From contig JAIUPA010000022.1 of assembly GCA_020161665.1 (NCBI GenBank), positions 1 to 64,000 of the forward strand: a DNA stretch of 64,000 nt, read 5' to 3'. The position numbers and the translations under genes are program-made. The notes beneath the pieces are model-generated. The model was not told where the DNA came from, searched no databases, and saw only the letters and a program-made list of their open reading frames with translations. This document shows positions 27,341-36,970 of this stretch, piece by piece. The stretch's first letter is position 1. Each line of letters begins with the position of its first letter. This DNA is from Pseudomonadota bacterium (GTDB taxonomy: Bacteria > Pseudomonadota > Alphaproteobacteria > Rhizobiales > Rhizobiaceae).

Positions 27341-28462
27341 ATGGCCGTCATCAGCCTGATTACCGGCTACATCGTGCCCTTCCTGTTTGTGCTGACCATT
27401 CTGGTGTTCGTGCATGAGATGGGCCACTATCTCGTCGGACGCTGGTGCGGCATTCGTGCGACCGCTTTCGCCATTGGCTTTGGTCCCGAACTGACGGGCT
27501 TTACCGACAAGCACGGCACGCGCTGGAAGCTTTGCGCCATTCCGCTGGGTGGCTACGTTAAATTCTGGGGTGACGAGGACGCGGCAAGCCGTCCGGGCGT
27601 CAACGCTCTTGAAGGTCTGACCGAGGAAGAGCGTTCGCACACGCTTTCGGGCGCAAAGCTGTGGAAAAGAGCGGCAACCGTTGCCGCCGGTCCGATTGCC
27701 AATTTCCTGCTGGCGATCCTGATTTTCTCGGCCCTGTTCAGCCTTTACGGCAAGCCGGTTTCGGATCCGGTTGTTTCCGAGGTGAAGCCGGGTTCGGCTG
27801 CCGAAGAGGCTGGAATTGTTCCCGGCGACGTTCTTCTGGCGCTCGATGACACCAAGGTCGTGACCTTTGATGATGTGCGCCGGTATGTCAGCATTCGGCC
27901 GGGCACGAGCATTGTCGTGAAAATTTCACGCAACGGTGAAGAGCGCGATCTGCCCATGGTGCCGCGCGCCACCGTGATCGATGATCCTTTCGGCAACAAG
28001 GTGGAAGTGGGCCTCATTGGCATCCTCACCAATGCGGATGTCGGCAAGTATCGTGTGGAAAAACTCACCGTTCCGCAGGCGATTGGGGAGTCCTTCAGCG
28101 AAATTGGCGGCATTGTTTCTGGCACGTTTCGCTACATCGGCAATATCCTGACCGGCAAAATGAAGGCTGATCAGTTGGGCGGACCCGTGCGTGTCGCTCA
28201 GGCTTCGGGCCAGATGGCGACAATTGGTCTCGCTGCCGTGATCCAACTTGCAGGCGTATTGTCCGTATCGATTGGTCTTTTGAATTTGCTGCCTGTGCCA
28301 GTTCTGGACGGCGGACACCTTGTTTTTTATGCGATTGAAGCGGTTCGGGGACGTCCTTTGCCGCCCGGAGCGCAGGAAATCGCTTTTCGTATCGGTTTGG
28401 CCATGGTTCTTTCGCTTATGGTGTTTGCAACCTGGAACGATATTGCCGCCCTCATGGGATAA
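27341..28462 (+). CDS. rseP: RIP zinc metalloprotease RseP
   Basis: 373-residue intramembrane site-2-type protease of the inner membrane. Active-site HEMGH at 25-29 within the first helix, a single PDZ domain around residues 125-200 (VSEVKPGSAAEEAGIVPGD), and the third zinc ligand in the LDGGH motif near residue 322 in the C-terminal helices. E. coli RseP has two PDZ domains and about 450 residues; the shorter single-PDZ form is usual in alphaproteobacteria. Substrate here is unknown (signal-peptide remnants or an anti-sigma factor by analogy). Upstream neighbour of bamA. Confidence 0.96.
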   Translation: MAVISLITGYIVPFLFVLTILVFVHEMGHYLVGRWCGIRATAFAIGFGPELTGFTDKHGTRWKLCAIPLGGYVKFWGDEDAASRPGVNALEGLTEEERSHTLSGAKLWKRAATVAAGPIANFLLAILIFSALFSLYGKPVSDPVVSEVKPGSAAEEAGIVPGDVLLALDDTKVVTFDDVRRYVSIRPGTSIVVKISRNGEERDLPMVPRATVIDDPFGNKVEVGLIGILTNADVGKYRVEKLTVPQAIGESFSEIGGIVSGTFRYIGNILTGKMKADQLGGPVRVAQASGQMATIGLAAVIQLAGVLSVSIGLLNLLPVPVLDGGHLVFYAIEAVRGRPLPPGAQEIAFRIGLAMVLSLMVFATWNDIAALMG

Positions 28463-28476
28463 CGCCCAGACTGTTG

Positions 28477-28532
28477 CCTTAAGTGTTCGTTTACCTTAAG
28501 GAAAAATTCAGCGTGGCGATTGAGCCACGCTG
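28477..28532 (+). other. Two hairpins in the rseP-bamA gap
   Basis: CCTTAAG / CTTAAGG (28477-28501) and CAGCGTGGC / GCCACGCTG (28509-28532). Neither has a T-tract; they may give bamA its own mRNA 5' end or act as a weak terminator. Confidence 0.4.
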
Positions 28533-28661
28533 ACGGACGAAGTAAATCGAATTTAACGTTGATGCTTGCTTGTAGGGTAAAAGCAGGTAAAACGGCTGTC
28601 ATGGCTGGAGTCGGTCTTTGCGTGACCGGCCCTAGGACGACGAAAAAAGGTAAGATGTGAA

Positions 28662-30998
28662 ATGAAGGCTGGTTCGAAGTTCCTGAACGCTGTGTCGGCA
28701 GTCGCTGTATCGGCAGGTATGATTGCTTCCGGTGCAAGCGCCGTGATTGTCGCCTCCGCCGGTTCTGCTGAAGCAGCCGTTGTGAAGCGAATCGACGTTC
28801 GCGGTGCGGCCCGAGTGGGTGTGGATGCGGTTCGCTCCAACCTCACCATTCAGCCGGGAAAGAACTTCTCGAACGCTGACATTGATGAGTCGGTGAAGCG
28901 CCTTTACGCAACGGGCTACTTCTCTGATGTTCGCATCTCGGTTTCCGGCGCTGCTCTCGTCGTCAGCGTCAATGAAAACCAGCTCGTCAATCAGGTCGTC
29001 TTCAACGGCAACCGCAAGCTCAAGGATGACAAGCTTCAGGCTATCGTCCAGACGCAGGCCCTTTCGCCTTTCAGCCAGAGCCAGATCGACGCCGATATTC
29101 AGCGCATCAAGGAAGCTTATGCCGCGATCGGTCGTAACGACGTTCAGGTGACCACCGAGACCTTCCAGGTCGGTAATGGGCGCACCAACATTGCTTTCGT
29201 CGTCAACGAAGGTGACCGCACGAAGATCGGCAAGATCGAGTTTGTTGGCAACAACGCCTACAGCGATGGTCGCCTTGCATCGGTCATCCTGACGAAGAAG
29301 TCGAACTTCCTGTCGTTCCTGACCCGTCGTGACGTTTATGCAGAAGGCAAGATGCGCGCTGATGAAGAAGCGCTGCGTCAGTTCTACTACAACCACGGCT
29401 ATCCGGATTTCCGCATCGTTTCCAGCGATGCTGCCTTTGATGCTGCCGAGAACGAATACACGCTCACCTACACGGTCGAGGAAGGCAATCGCTACGACTT
29501 CGGCAATGTGGACGTTGAGTCCACCGTTGATGGCGTTGATGCTGCCGAGCTGAAGGGTCTTGTCAGAACCCGCGAAGGCTCCACCTACGAAGCCCGCGAC
29601 GTTCAGAAGTCGATGGAAGCCATCTCCAAGCGCGTTTCGTCTGAAGGTTATCCCTTCGCTCGCGTGACGCCGCGCGGCAACCGCGACTTCAACAACAACA
29701 CCGTTGGCGTGACCTATGTGGTTGACCAGGGCGAGCGCGCTTATGTCGAGCGCATCGAAATCCGCGGCAACACCCGCACGCGCGACTATGTTATTCGCCG
29801 CGAGTTCGATCTGGCTGAAGGTGATGCTTTCAACCAGACGATGATCACGCGCGCCAAGCGCCGCCTTGAGGCTCTGGGTTACTTTGAATCGGTCAACATC
29901 TCGACGGCTCCGGGCAGCGCAGCTGACCGCGTGGTCATCGTTGTTGACGTCAAGGATCAGTCGACCGGCTCGTTCGGTATCGGCGCCGGTTACTCCGCAG
30001 GCAGCGACGCGCTTCTGCTCGAAGCTTCGATCGAAGAAAAGAACTTCCTCGGTCGCGGCCAGTTCATCCGTCTTGCTGCCGGTGGCGGTACGGATGATGC
30101 GCGCAGCTTCAATCTGTCCTTCACCGAGCCTTACTTCCTCGGTTATCGTCTGGCCGCTGGCTTCGATATTTTCCATACGTCGAACTCGGCCGAGACCTAT
30201 TACGACTACACGGAAACGGGCGGCACGCTGCGCGTGACGGCTCCGATCACCGACGAACTCGCGACCACCTTCAGCTACACCTACAAGCAGATGAAGTATG
30301 ATGGTAATGCTGGGTATAACATCGGTAACAACCTGTCCTATCCGTATGAATCGCTCGTCGGCAAGACCTGGGTTCAGTCGTCGGTTGCCAACAAGCTGAG
30401 CTACAACACGCTCGACAACATGCAGCTTCCGCATGAGGGTATTCAGGCGATCCTGACCAACGAAATTGCCGGTCTCGGTGGTGATTCCGATTACTACAAG
30501 ATCACGGCCAAGGCTCGCGGCTTCTACACCTTCTCGGATGAAGCTGACCTCATCGGTTCGTTGACGGTTCAGGCCGGTCACGTGTTCTCGCTCAGCGACA
30601 ATCTCAACGTCTACGATCAGTTCATGATCGGCGGCAAGCAGATTCGTGGCTTTGAAAATGCCGGTATCGGTCCGCGCATGGCCAATGGCGACGCGCTGGG
30701 TGGCACGACCTACATCACGGCTTCGGCTGAAACGACCTTCCCGATGCCGGGCATTCCGCAGGACTTCGGTCTGCGTGGCTCGTTCTTCGCGGATGCCGGT
30801 ACGCTGTTCGGTAATGACGTGAACACCAATGGTGAAGCGCACTTCAGCACTTCGGCTTCGATGCGTGCGTCGCTCGGCGCGGGTATCGTCTGGGCATCGC
30901 CCTTCGGTCCGCTGCGCTTCGACTATGCTGTTCCGGTCATGAAGGAAAGCTACGACAAGAAGCAGAACTTCCGCTTCAGCATCGCCAACCAGTTCTGA
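28662..30998 (+). CDS. bamA: Outer membrane protein assembly factor BamA
   Basis: 778-residue outer-membrane insertase. A long signal region (MKAGSKFLNAVSAVAVSAG... ending around S-A-E-A-A at residue 38) is characteristic of rhizobial BamA. Five POTRA repeats cover roughly residues 40-415, beginning VVKRIDVRGAARVGVDAVRSNL, with YVERIEIRGNTRTRDYVIRREFDLAEGDAFN as POTRA5. The beta-barrel occupies about 440-778, includes the conserved lid-loop motif IRGFENAGIGP, and ends FRFSIANQF with the C-terminal Phe needed for OM insertion. Follows rseP and precedes lpxD, a layout conserved in proteobacteria. Confidence 0.97.
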   Translation: MKAGSKFLNAVSAVAVSAGMIASGASAVIVASAGSAEAAVVKRIDVRGAARVGVDAVRSNLTIQPGKNFSNADIDESVKRLYATGYFSDVRISVSGAALVVSVNENQLVNQVVFNGNRKLKDDKLQAIVQTQALSPFSQSQIDADIQRIKEAYAAIGRNDVQVTTETFQVGNGRTNIAFVVNEGDRTKIGKIEFVGNNAYSDGRLASVILTKKSNFLSFLTRRDVYAEGKMRADEEALRQFYYNHGYPDFRIVSSDAAFDAAENEYTLTYTVEEGNRYDFGNVDVESTVDGVDAAELKGLVRTREGSTYEARDVQKSMEAISKRVSSEGYPFARVTPRGNRDFNNNTVGVTYVVDQGERAYVERIEIRGNTRTRDYVIRREFDLAEGDAFNQTMITRAKRRLEALGYFESVNISTAPGSAADRVVIVVDVKDQSTGSFGIGAGYSAGSDALLLEASIEEKNFLGRGQFIRLAAGGGTDDARSFNLSFTEPYFLGYRLAAGFDIFHTSNSAETYYDYTETGGTLRVTAPITDELATTFSYTYKQMKYDGNAGYNIGNNLSYPYESLVGKTWVQSSVANKLSYNTLDNMQLPHEGIQAILTNEIAGLGGDSDYYKITAKARGFYTFSDEADLIGSLTVQAGHVFSLSDNLNVYDQFMIGGKQIRGFENAGIGPRMANGDALGGTTYITASAETTFPMPGIPQDFGLRGSFFADAGTLFGNDVNTNGEAHFSTSASMRASLGAGIVWASPFGPLRFDYAVPVMKESYDKKQNFRFSIANQF

Positions 30999-31048
30999 CA
31001 CCCGCCGTCCAGAACTTGCTCTTGTGAACGCGTTCTGGAGCTTTGCTG

Positions 31049-32113
31049 ATGACGCATCGTGAATTCTATCCACCCCATGAAGGCATTGCCGTTTCGGCTC
31101 TTGCCGCAAAGCTTGGGGTGGAGCTTGCCGACATTTCCCACGCAGACATCCTTGTTCACGCGATTGCACCCGTCAATCGCGCCAAGAAGGGTGAAATCTG
31201 CTATATTTCATCGCGCAAGAACCGTCAGGATCTCGAAACCTGCGAGGCTTCTGCCATTTTCTGCAGCAAGGGACTGAGCGCCCTTGTGCCGGAAGGCGTT
31301 GCGGTTCTCATTTCCGACAATCCGCAGAAGTCCTTTGCCGAAGCCGGTGCCTTGCTGCATCCCACCGCGATGCGTCCTGCGGCCATCGTTTCCGGGCTTT
31401 CCGGTGTTTCACCCGCTGCCTTTGTCGATCCGACGGCCCGTCTCGAAGACGGCGTGATTGTCGAGCCGATGGCGGTGATCGGTGAGGGCGCGGAAATCGG
31501 CAGCGGTACGCAGATCGGTGCAGGCGCGATCATCGGAGCGCATGTGAAGATCGGGCGCAATGCCTCGATTGCAGCGGGCGCGACGATCCTTTCGGCCTAT
31601 ATCGGCAATCATGTCATCATCCATAATGGTGCCCGCATCGGGCAGGATGGCTTTGGCTATGCGCCGGGCCCGCGTGGCATGCTGAAGCTGGTGCAGGTGG
31701 GGCGCGTGATCATTCAGGATCATGTTGAGATCGGTGCCAATACCACCATCGACCGTGGCGCGATGGACGACACGGTGATCGGCGAAGGCACCAAGATCGA
31801 TAATCAGGTGCAGATTGGCCATAATGTGAAGATTGGCCGTCATTGCGGCATCGTCAGCAAGGTTGGCATTGCAGGCAGCACGGTCATCGGTAACGGTGTG
31901 ATGATCGGTGGTGCCGCTGGCATTAATGGTCATATCCAGATCGGTGATGGCGTGCAGATTGCAGCCATGAGCGGTGTTCTGTCCAGCATTCCGCCCGGTC
32001 AGGTTTATGGTGGCGTGCCCGCAAGACCAATGAAGGACGTGCTGCGGCACTGGGCCGAGGTGATGGCCCGTTCCGATGAGCGCGCATCGAAGAAAGGGGA
32101 GACGAATGGCTGA
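31049..32113 (+). CDS. lpxD: UDP-3-O-acylglucosamine N-acyltransferase
   Basis: 354-residue trimeric acyltransferase adding the second acyl chain in lipid A synthesis. N-terminal uridine-binding domain to about residue 110, then left-handed beta-helix with hexapeptide repeats ([20 protein letters not shown]) and the catalytic His region [19 protein letters not shown] near 250-268. ATG 31049 is preceded by TGGAGC; an in-frame TTG at 31043 is also possible. It overlaps fabZ by 8 bases. Confidence 0.96.
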   Translation: MTHREFYPPHEGIAVSALAAKLGVELADISHADILVHAIAPVNRAKKGEICYISSRKNRQDLETCEASAIFCSKGLSALVPEGVAVLISDNPQKSFAEAGALLHPTAMRPAAIVSGLSGVSPAAFVDPTARLEDGVIVEPMAVIGEGAEIGSGTQIGAGAIIGAHVKIGRNASIAAGATILSAYIGNHVIIHNGARIGQDGFGYAPGPRGMLKLVQVGRVIIQDHVEIGANTTIDRGAMDDTVIGEGTKIDNQVQIGHNVKIGRHCGIVSKVGIAGSTVIGNGVMIGGAAGINGHIQIGDGVQIAAMSGVLSSIPPGQVYGGVPARPMKDVLRHWAEVMARSDERASKKGETNG

Positions 32114-32570
32114 AGAGACCAAGGCCACGCTTGAGGCGGCCGATATCATCGAAATCATGAAGCTGTTGCCGCATCGTTATCCGTTCCTGATGGTGGACCG
32201 CATCATCGAGATCGATGGCGACAACTCCGCCATTGGCATCAAGAACGTGACGGTGAACGAACCGCAGTTCATGGGCCATTTCCCGAGTGCGCCTGTCATG
32301 CCCGGCGTTCTTCTGGTTGAAGCCATGGCGCAGACCGCCGGTGCCATCTGCGCCCGCGTCAGCGGCCAGGCCGGCAACCTCGTCTATTTCATGACGGTTG
32401 ATAACTGCCGCTTCCGTCGTCCGGTTGTGCCGGGTGACCGCGTGGAGTTCCACGTTCAGAAAATGAAGCAGCGCGGCAATATCTGGAAGTTCCACTGCGA
32501 CGCCAAGGTTGATGGCCATCTGGTGGCCGAGGCCGATTACAGCGCCATGATACGTTCGAGCGGCGAATGA
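32106..32570 (+). CDS. fabZ: 3-hydroxyacyl-ACP dehydratase FabZ
   Basis: 154-residue hot-dog-fold dehydratase of fatty acid elongation. Landmarks [13 protein letters not shown] (21-33), the catalytic His58 in [29 protein letters not shown] and Glu72 in the same helix. Cytoplasmic. ATG 32106 lies within the last codons of lpxD, after a GGGGAGA Shine-Dalgarno; its own stop overlaps lpxA by 4 bases. FabZ competes with LpxA for 3-hydroxyacyl-ACP, which fits their shared operon. Confidence 0.97.
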   Translation: MAEETKATLEAADIIEIMKLLPHRYPFLMVDRIIEIDGDNSAIGIKNVTVNEPQFMGHFPSAPVMPGVLLVEAMAQTAGAICARVSGQAGNLVYFMTVDNCRFRRPVVPGDRVEFHVQKMKQRGNIWKFHCDAKVDGHLVAEADYSAMIRSSGE

Positions 32571-33382
32571 GTGCGGCTTCGGGAGGTTCTCGCATTCATC
32601 CGTTTGCGGTCGTAGAAGACGGCGCGATCATCGGCGATAACGTCGTGATCGGCCCGTTTTGTCATGTCGGCCCCAAGGTCGTTCTGAAGGACGGCGTCCA
32701 GCTTTTGAACAATGTTGCGGTCACGGGTCGCACGGTCATTGGCGAAGGCACGGTTATTCATCCGATGGCCGTGATTGGTGGCGCGCCGCAGGCGATCCGC
32801 CATGATGGCTCTGAAACGACGCTTGAGGTTGGTGCCAAGTGCATCATCCGTGAAGGCGTGACCATGAACACCGGCAGCTCGGACGGCGGTGGCAAGACGG
32901 TTGTCGGTAACGGCAACCTGTTTCTCGCCAACTCGCATGTGGCGCATGATTGCGTTCTGGGCAACGGCATCATCCTGTCGAACAATGTCATGCTGGCCGG
33001 CCACGTGAAGGTGGAAGACCATGCGATCATTGGGGGCGGTGCTGCCATTCACCAGTTCAGCCGCATCGGTCGCCACGCCTTTGTGGGCGGCATGACGGGT
33101 GTTCCGAACGATGTGATTCCTTACGGCATGATCCACGGCAATCCGGGCTATCTCGATGGCCTGAACATTGTCGGCATGTCGCGCTCGGGCGTGTCGCGCG
33201 AAACGATCCATCTGGTTCGCCGCGCCTACAAGCAGATCTTCGAAGGCGAGGGTGCCATCCGCGCCAATGCGGCGGCGATTCGCGATGAATATGCCGACTG
33301 CAAGGAAGTGATGGAAATCCTCGATTTCATCGCCGCGGAAAGCGAGCGCGCGCTTTGCGCTCCCTTCCGGGGGAAGGCCTGA
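32567..33382 (+). CDS. lpxA: Acyl-ACP--UDP-N-acetylglucosamine O-acyltransferase
   Basis: 271-residue beta-helix acyltransferase, first step of lipid A synthesis. Hexapeptide repeats from [25 protein letters not shown] onward; catalytic His127 in [11 protein letters not shown] (E. coli His125); the acyl-chain ruler region follows at GVMT-type repeats; C-terminal helical domain [35 protein letters not shown] 32567 overlaps the fabZ stop (ATGA), indicating coupling; lpxI starts one base after its stop. Confidence 0.97.
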   Translation: MSAASGGSRIHPFAVVEDGAIIGDNVVIGPFCHVGPKVVLKDGVQLLNNVAVTGRTVIGEGTVIHPMAVIGGAPQAIRHDGSETTLEVGAKCIIREGVTMNTGSSDGGGKTVVGNGNLFLANSHVAHDCVLGNGIILSNNVMLAGHVKVEDHAIIGGGAAIHQFSRIGRHAFVGGMTGVPNDVIPYGMIHGNPGYLDGLNIVGMSRSGVSRETIHLVRRAYKQIFEGEGAIRANAAAIRDEYADCKEVMEILDFIAAESERALCAPFRGKA

Positions 33383-33383
33383 G

Positions 33384-34262
33384 TTGCCGGGGGGCTCCAA
33401 GAGCCCACCCGGACGTCTGGCCATCATCGCCGGCGGCGGACGGTTGCCGCGCGACGTTGCAGAAGCTGCACGCCAGTCCGGTGACGAACCCTTTATCCTG
33501 CTTCTGAAAAATGAGCATGATCAGGACTGGCAGGGCTTTGAGCATGCGGTTCTCTCTATTGGCGATGTCAAGGGGCTGGCCCGGATCGTCGCCGATCGAG
33601 GCATTTCCCGCGTTGTTCTGTCGGGTGCCGTGCGGCGCAGGCCCGAATTTGCTGACATTCACCTGACCTTTTCCACCTTTCTGAAATTGCCATCCATCCT
33701 TCGCAAACTGGCATCCGGTGGGGATGATACGGTGCTGCGTATGGCGATTGCCTTGATCGAGGGAGCCGGGTGCAAGGTGATTGGTGCGCATGAAATTGCG
33801 CCGCTGCTTCTGGCTGAAACCGGACCCTTGGGCACTGTAGCGCCGGATCAAAGTGATCGCGCCGATATTGCCGCTGCCATGCAGGCCGCGGATGTTCTGG
33901 GGCAGCTCGATATCGGGCAGGGCGCTGTGGCCATCGGTGGGCGCGTCGTGGCGCTGGAAGGCGCTGAGGGCACTGATGCCATGTTGCAACGTGTGGCAGG
34001 GCTTCGGGACGAGGGGCGGGTTTCCGCGCGGCGCAAAGGTGTGCTGGTCAAGCTGTGCAAGCCGAAGCAGGATATGCGCGCGGATTTGCCGACCATCGGC
34101 CTATCGACCATCGAGAACGCCAAGGCGGCGGGTTTGGCGGGCGTTGCCATCGAGGCGGGCCGCGCGCTGGTGCTGGAGCGTGATGCGCTGGTACGGGCGG
34201 CAGATGAGGCCGGTCTCTTCGTCGTGGGCGTTGATCGCGGCCTTCCGGGAGGACTGGAATGA
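33384..34262 (+). CDS. lpxI: UDP-2,3-diacylglucosamine diphosphatase LpxI
   Basis: 292-residue enzyme hydrolysing UDP-2,3-diacylglucosamine to lipid X. Alphaproteobacteria use LpxI, unrelated to the LpxH of gammaproteobacteria. Family blocks: GRLAIIAGGGRLPRDVAEAARQSGDEPFILLL, the VLSGAVRRRPEFADI motif near 75, and in the C-terminal DUF1009 part ALEGAEGTDAMLQRVAGLR with catalytic Asp about residue 198, then VLVKLCKPKQDMRADLPTIG. The start is TTG at 33384, one base after the lpxA stop, with GGGGGAAGG in the lpxA tail; no ATG or GTG serves the conserved N-terminus. Overlaps lpxB by 4 bases. Confidence 0.95.
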   Translation: MPGGSKSPPGRLAIIAGGGRLPRDVAEAARQSGDEPFILLLKNEHDQDWQGFEHAVLSIGDVKGLARIVADRGISRVVLSGAVRRRPEFADIHLTFSTFLKLPSILRKLASGGDDTVLRMAIALIEGAGCKVIGAHEIAPLLLAETGPLGTVAPDQSDRADIAAAMQAADVLGQLDIGQGAVAIGGRVVALEGAEGTDAMLQRVAGLRDEGRVSARRKGVLVKLCKPKQDMRADLPTIGLSTIENAKAAGLAGVAIEAGRALVLERDALVRAADEAGLFVVGVDRGLPGGLE

Positions 34263-35422
34263 GCCCTTTGAAAATCGCGGTTATCGCCGGTGAAGTTTCA
34301 GGCGACCTTCTGGGTGGCGATCTCATAGCAGCGCTGAAGCAGCGCTATAGCGGGCCGGTCGAACTGGTTGGCGTCGGCGGTGAAGCGCTGGAAGCGCAGG
34401 GGCTTCGTTCTCTCTTCGATTATTCCGAATTATCGATCATGGGCATTACGCAGGTTCTGATGCGCCTGCCGCGCATGATTTCACTGATCCGCCAGACGGC
34501 CTCTGCCATCATCGCGGCCCGGCCCGATGCGTTGCTGATCATCGACAGCCCGGACTTTACGCATCGGGTGGCGAAGCGCGTGCGCAAGGCCCTGCCCAAT
34601 CTCCCGGTCATCAATTATGTCTGCCCCAGCGTCTGGGCATGGAAGGTATATCGCGCCAAGGCCATGCTGTCCTATGTGGATCATGTGCTGGCCGTTCTGC
34701 CTTTCGAGCCGGAGGTCATGCAGCGTCTGGGTGGACCGAAAACGAGTTTTGTCGGGCATCGCTTGGCCAGCGAGCCTAACCTGCTTGGCGTTCGTGCTGA
34801 ACGACAGGCGAGGGGAACGCCGCCGGAGGGTGCGCCACGCACCATCATGCTGTTGCCCGGGTCGCGCGGCTTTGAAATCCGCAATCTTCTTCCGGTTTTC
34901 GGGCAGTCCATGCAGGAACTGGCCACGCGCCACGCAGGCTTGCGCTTTGTCCTGCCGACCGTTGCCAAGCGCGAAGCGCTGGTGCGCGAGATGATTGCGG
35001 ACTGGGCTTTGAAGCCCGAGATTGTGGTCGGGGATGAAGGCAAATGGCGGGCCTTTGCCGAGGCCGATGCGGCGATGGCTGCGTCCGGCACGGTCATTCT
35101 GGAGTTGGCTCTGGCGGGCGTTCCGGTCGTCTCCACCTACAAGACGGACCTGCTGATCAAGCTTCTGGCGGGCCGCATCAAAATCTGGACGGCGGCTCTT
35201 CCGAACCTGATCGCTGATTATGTGGTGGTGCCGGAATATATCAATGAAGTGGTTCGCCCCGGAAGCCTGACGCGCTGGATGGAGCGCCTTTCAACCGAGA
35301 CGCTGCAGCGCCAGGCTATGCTGGAAGGCTTTGCACTGGTGCAGACGCGGATGACCCCGGTTGAGCCTGCGGGGGAAGCCGGAGCGCGCATCCTGCTCGA
35401 CATTCTGGGGCACGGCAATTGA
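34259..35422 (+). CDS. lpxB: Lipid-A-disaccharide synthase
   Basis: 387-residue GT-B glycosyltransferase (family GT19) joining UDP-diacylglucosamine and lipid X. Landmarks: IAVIAGEVSGDLLGGDLIAAL at the N-terminus, YSELSIMGITQVLMRLP, IDSPDFTHRVAKRVR, NYVCPSVWAWKVYRAKAM, LPGSRGFEIRNLLPVF and ASGTVILELALAGVPVVSTYKTD near 280. Peripheral inner-membrane protein. Last gene of the rpsB-to-lpxB run, closed by the hairpin at 35426-35456. Confidence 0.97.
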   Translation: MSPLKIAVIAGEVSGDLLGGDLIAALKQRYSGPVELVGVGGEALEAQGLRSLFDYSELSIMGITQVLMRLPRMISLIRQTASAIIAARPDALLIIDSPDFTHRVAKRVRKALPNLPVINYVCPSVWAWKVYRAKAMLSYVDHVLAVLPFEPEVMQRLGGPKTSFVGHRLASEPNLLGVRAERQARGTPPEGAPRTIMLLPGSRGFEIRNLLPVFGQSMQELATRHAGLRFVLPTVAKREALVREMIADWALKPEIVVGDEGKWRAFAEADAAMAASGTVILELALAGVPVVSTYKTDLLIKLLAGRIKIWTAALPNLIADYVVVPEYINEVVRPGSLTRWMERLSTETLQRQAMLEGFALVQTRMTPVEPAGEAGARILLDILGHGN

Positions 35423-35425
35423 GTG

Positions 35426-35456
35426 CCGTAGCATGAGGGATTACCTCACGCTACGG
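35426..35456. terminator. Terminator between convergent lpxB and hspQ
   Basis: Stem CCGTAGC-TGAGG / CCTCA-GCTACGG with one internal mismatch and a 5-base loop, 3 bases past the lpxB stop. No good T-tract on either side; it may serve both genes. Confidence 0.65.
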
Positions 35457-35461
35457 GTGCC

Positions 35462-35794
35462 TTAATTTGGCAGGCTGAGCATCTTCAGCTTAAAGCCACC
35501 GCCCGGTGCCTGCTCGAAAAAGCTTGGCAGGAGCGGATTGCGAAGGGGCGCTTCGCTCGGGTCGCGTTCGAGGTTTTGCTCGGAGACATAGGCCACATAC
35601 TCACTCTCGTCGTTTTCGGCGAAGAGGTGGTAGAAGGGCTGGTCCTTGGTCGGGCGAATTTCGATGGGAATCGAGGCCCACCATTCCTCCGTGTTGGCAT
35701 ATTCGGGGTCGACATCGAATACCACGCCGCGAAACGGCAGGCTTTTGTGCCGCACGACATCACCGATATTAAATTTGGCAAATCGTTGTTTCAT
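35462..35794 (-). CDS. hspQ: Heat shock protein HspQ (hemimethylated-DNA-binding family)
   Basis: 110-residue HspQ/YccV-family protein. Conserved core FNIGDVVRHKSLPFRGVVFDVDPEYANTEEWWASIP, then QPFYHLFAENDESEYVAYVSEQNLERD and a C-terminal tail. In E. coli HspQ is heat-inducible, binds hemimethylated DNA and stimulates Lon. ATG 35794 is chosen because AAAGGATG sits eight bases upstream; the ATG at 35812 overlaps that site. A CTTGAT-N16-CCCACTT element just upstream could be an RpoH promoter. Confidence 0.9.
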   Translation of the reverse strand: MKQRFAKFNIGDVVRHKSLPFRGVVFDVDPEYANTEEWWASIPIEIRPTKDQPFYHLFAENDESEYVAYVSEQNLERDPSEAPLRNPLLPSFFEQAPGGGFKLKMLSLPN

Positions 35795-35815
35795 GACTGC
35801 ATCCTTTCCCATTTG

Positions 35816-35844
35816 AAGTGGGCATGATGCACACGGACATCAAG
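35816..35844 (-). promoter_or_regulatory. Candidate RpoH (sigma-32) promoter of hspQ
   Basis: On the minus strand CTTGAT, 16 bases, then CCCACTT, resembling the rhizobial sigma-32 pattern CTTGAA-N15-17-CCCATNT, and placed to give a leader of about 15 bases before hspQ. The -35 lies at the end of the upstream exporter gene. Tentative. Confidence 0.35.
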
Positions 35845-36796
35845 ATGTTTGTTGCGATTTTGTCACAAAACGTTGCAGGCGCTGCCAGAAGCTGGTCGGT
35901 GCGGTCGCGAGCACCACGCCACCCGTCACCAGCAGAATGCCCGCCATGTGATAGGCCATGAATTCTTCGCGCAGAAAGATCACTGCCATGAAGATCGAGA
36001 CCGGCGGCATCATGTAGAGCGTGATGCCTGCCATGGCCGGACCGAACACCCGCACCGTATGCTGGAAGCAGTAGAAGGCGGCCAGAGATGCGAAGACGAT
36101 GATGCCCGCCAGCTTCAGCCAATCGGAGGGCGCGTCGGGCATGGCCGCGCCGGTGGCGACCTCATAGGCTGCCGGTGGCAGGAGAACGGTTGCGCCGGAA
36201 AAGGCGATCAAGCCAAAGAGCGGAATCGGCGACATGGCGGCCACCGCAGGGCGGCGAAGCAGCAGCGAATAGATGGCGAAGGCGATGGCCGCCGCCAGAA
36301 TGCCGAAGTCGCCCATATTGAAATGGAAATTCAACAATGTCGCCGGTTCACCTTTGAGAACGATCGCCACCACGCCGGCAAAGGCGATCAACATGCCCAG
36401 CGTTTCACGCAGGCCAATGCCGCGCCCCTGGAACAGCCACTGGAAGAGAATGATGAACAGCGACGATGTGGTGTAAATGAGCGTCGCGTTCGAGGCGGTT
36501 GTCGAGGTGAGCGCCCAGTAAACACCGCCGCCACAAATACCCATGCCCAGAAAGCCAAGGACGAGCCAGAGGCCCGTATGCTGCTTCACGAAGGCGATGC
36601 AGTTTTTTCGGTCCCAGTAGAGCGCTGGCAGCATGATGAGGGCTGATCCGGCCCAGCGCAGAAAGGCCGTGGTGAAGGGAGCAATGTCGCCGATCACGCC
36701 GCGCCCGAAAATGAGATTGCTGGAAAAGAAGATGGGAACCAGCAGGAAAATCAACCAATCCACGCTGCGCGGGGATGGTGAAGGCGCATTCGACAT
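35840..36796 (-). CDS. DMT superfamily transporter (EamA family)
   Basis: 318-residue inner-membrane protein with about ten hydrophobic helices arranged as two EamA repeats, the first beginning DWLIFLLVPIFFSSNLIFGRGVIGDIAPFTTAFLRWAGSALIML and the second around GDFGILAAAIAFAIYSLLLRR. FLRW is the usual first-repeat motif. Drug/metabolite exporters of this type move amino acids, nucleosides or other small molecules; substrate unknown. I start at ATG 36796, which begins a family-like N-terminus; the open frame to 36883 lacks conservation signs. No obvious partner genes; hspQ lies downstream on the same strand. Confidence 0.88.
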   Translation of the reverse strand: MSNAPSPSPRSVDWLIFLLVPIFFSSNLIFGRGVIGDIAPFTTAFLRWAGSALIMLPALYWDRKNCIAFVKQHTGLWLVLGFLGMGICGGGVYWALTSTTASNATLIYTTSSLFIILFQWLFQGRGIGLRETLGMLIAFAGVVAIVLKGEPATLLNFHFNMGDFGILAAAIAFAIYSLLLRRPAVAAMSPIPLFGLIAFSGATVLLPPAAYEVATGAAMPDAPSDWLKLAGIIVFASLAAFYCFQHTVRVFGPAMAGITLYMMPPVSIFMAVIFLREEFMAYHMAGILLVTGGVVLATAPTSFWQRLQRFVTKSQQTS

Positions 36797-36894
36797 AAGA
36801 GACACCGGAAATGTGAATTTGGAGAACCGTCCCACAGGATGCCGGACGCCGCAAGGAAAAGGTTCGGACAAGTTCACATCCACACCGGAAATGA

Positions 36895-36926
36895 AAAAGC
36901 CGATGACCTTGCGGCCACCGGCTTTT
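36895..36926 (-). terminator. Terminator of glnA
   Basis: Stem AAAAGCCG / CGGCTTTT (with a larger internal stem around GGCCGCAAGGTCA) and TTTTTCATTT on the minus strand, 45 bases after the glnA stop. Confidence 0.85.
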
Positions 36927-36970
36927 CATAAAGGAGGCGACCCCGGCGAACCGGAGCCGCGATCTGCTGA

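Noticed and set aside
28632..31169. 845-codon open frame on the minus strand
   Set aside because: It runs antisense to the whole bamA gene, whose POTRA and barrel features are clear; no RBS and shadow-like composition.
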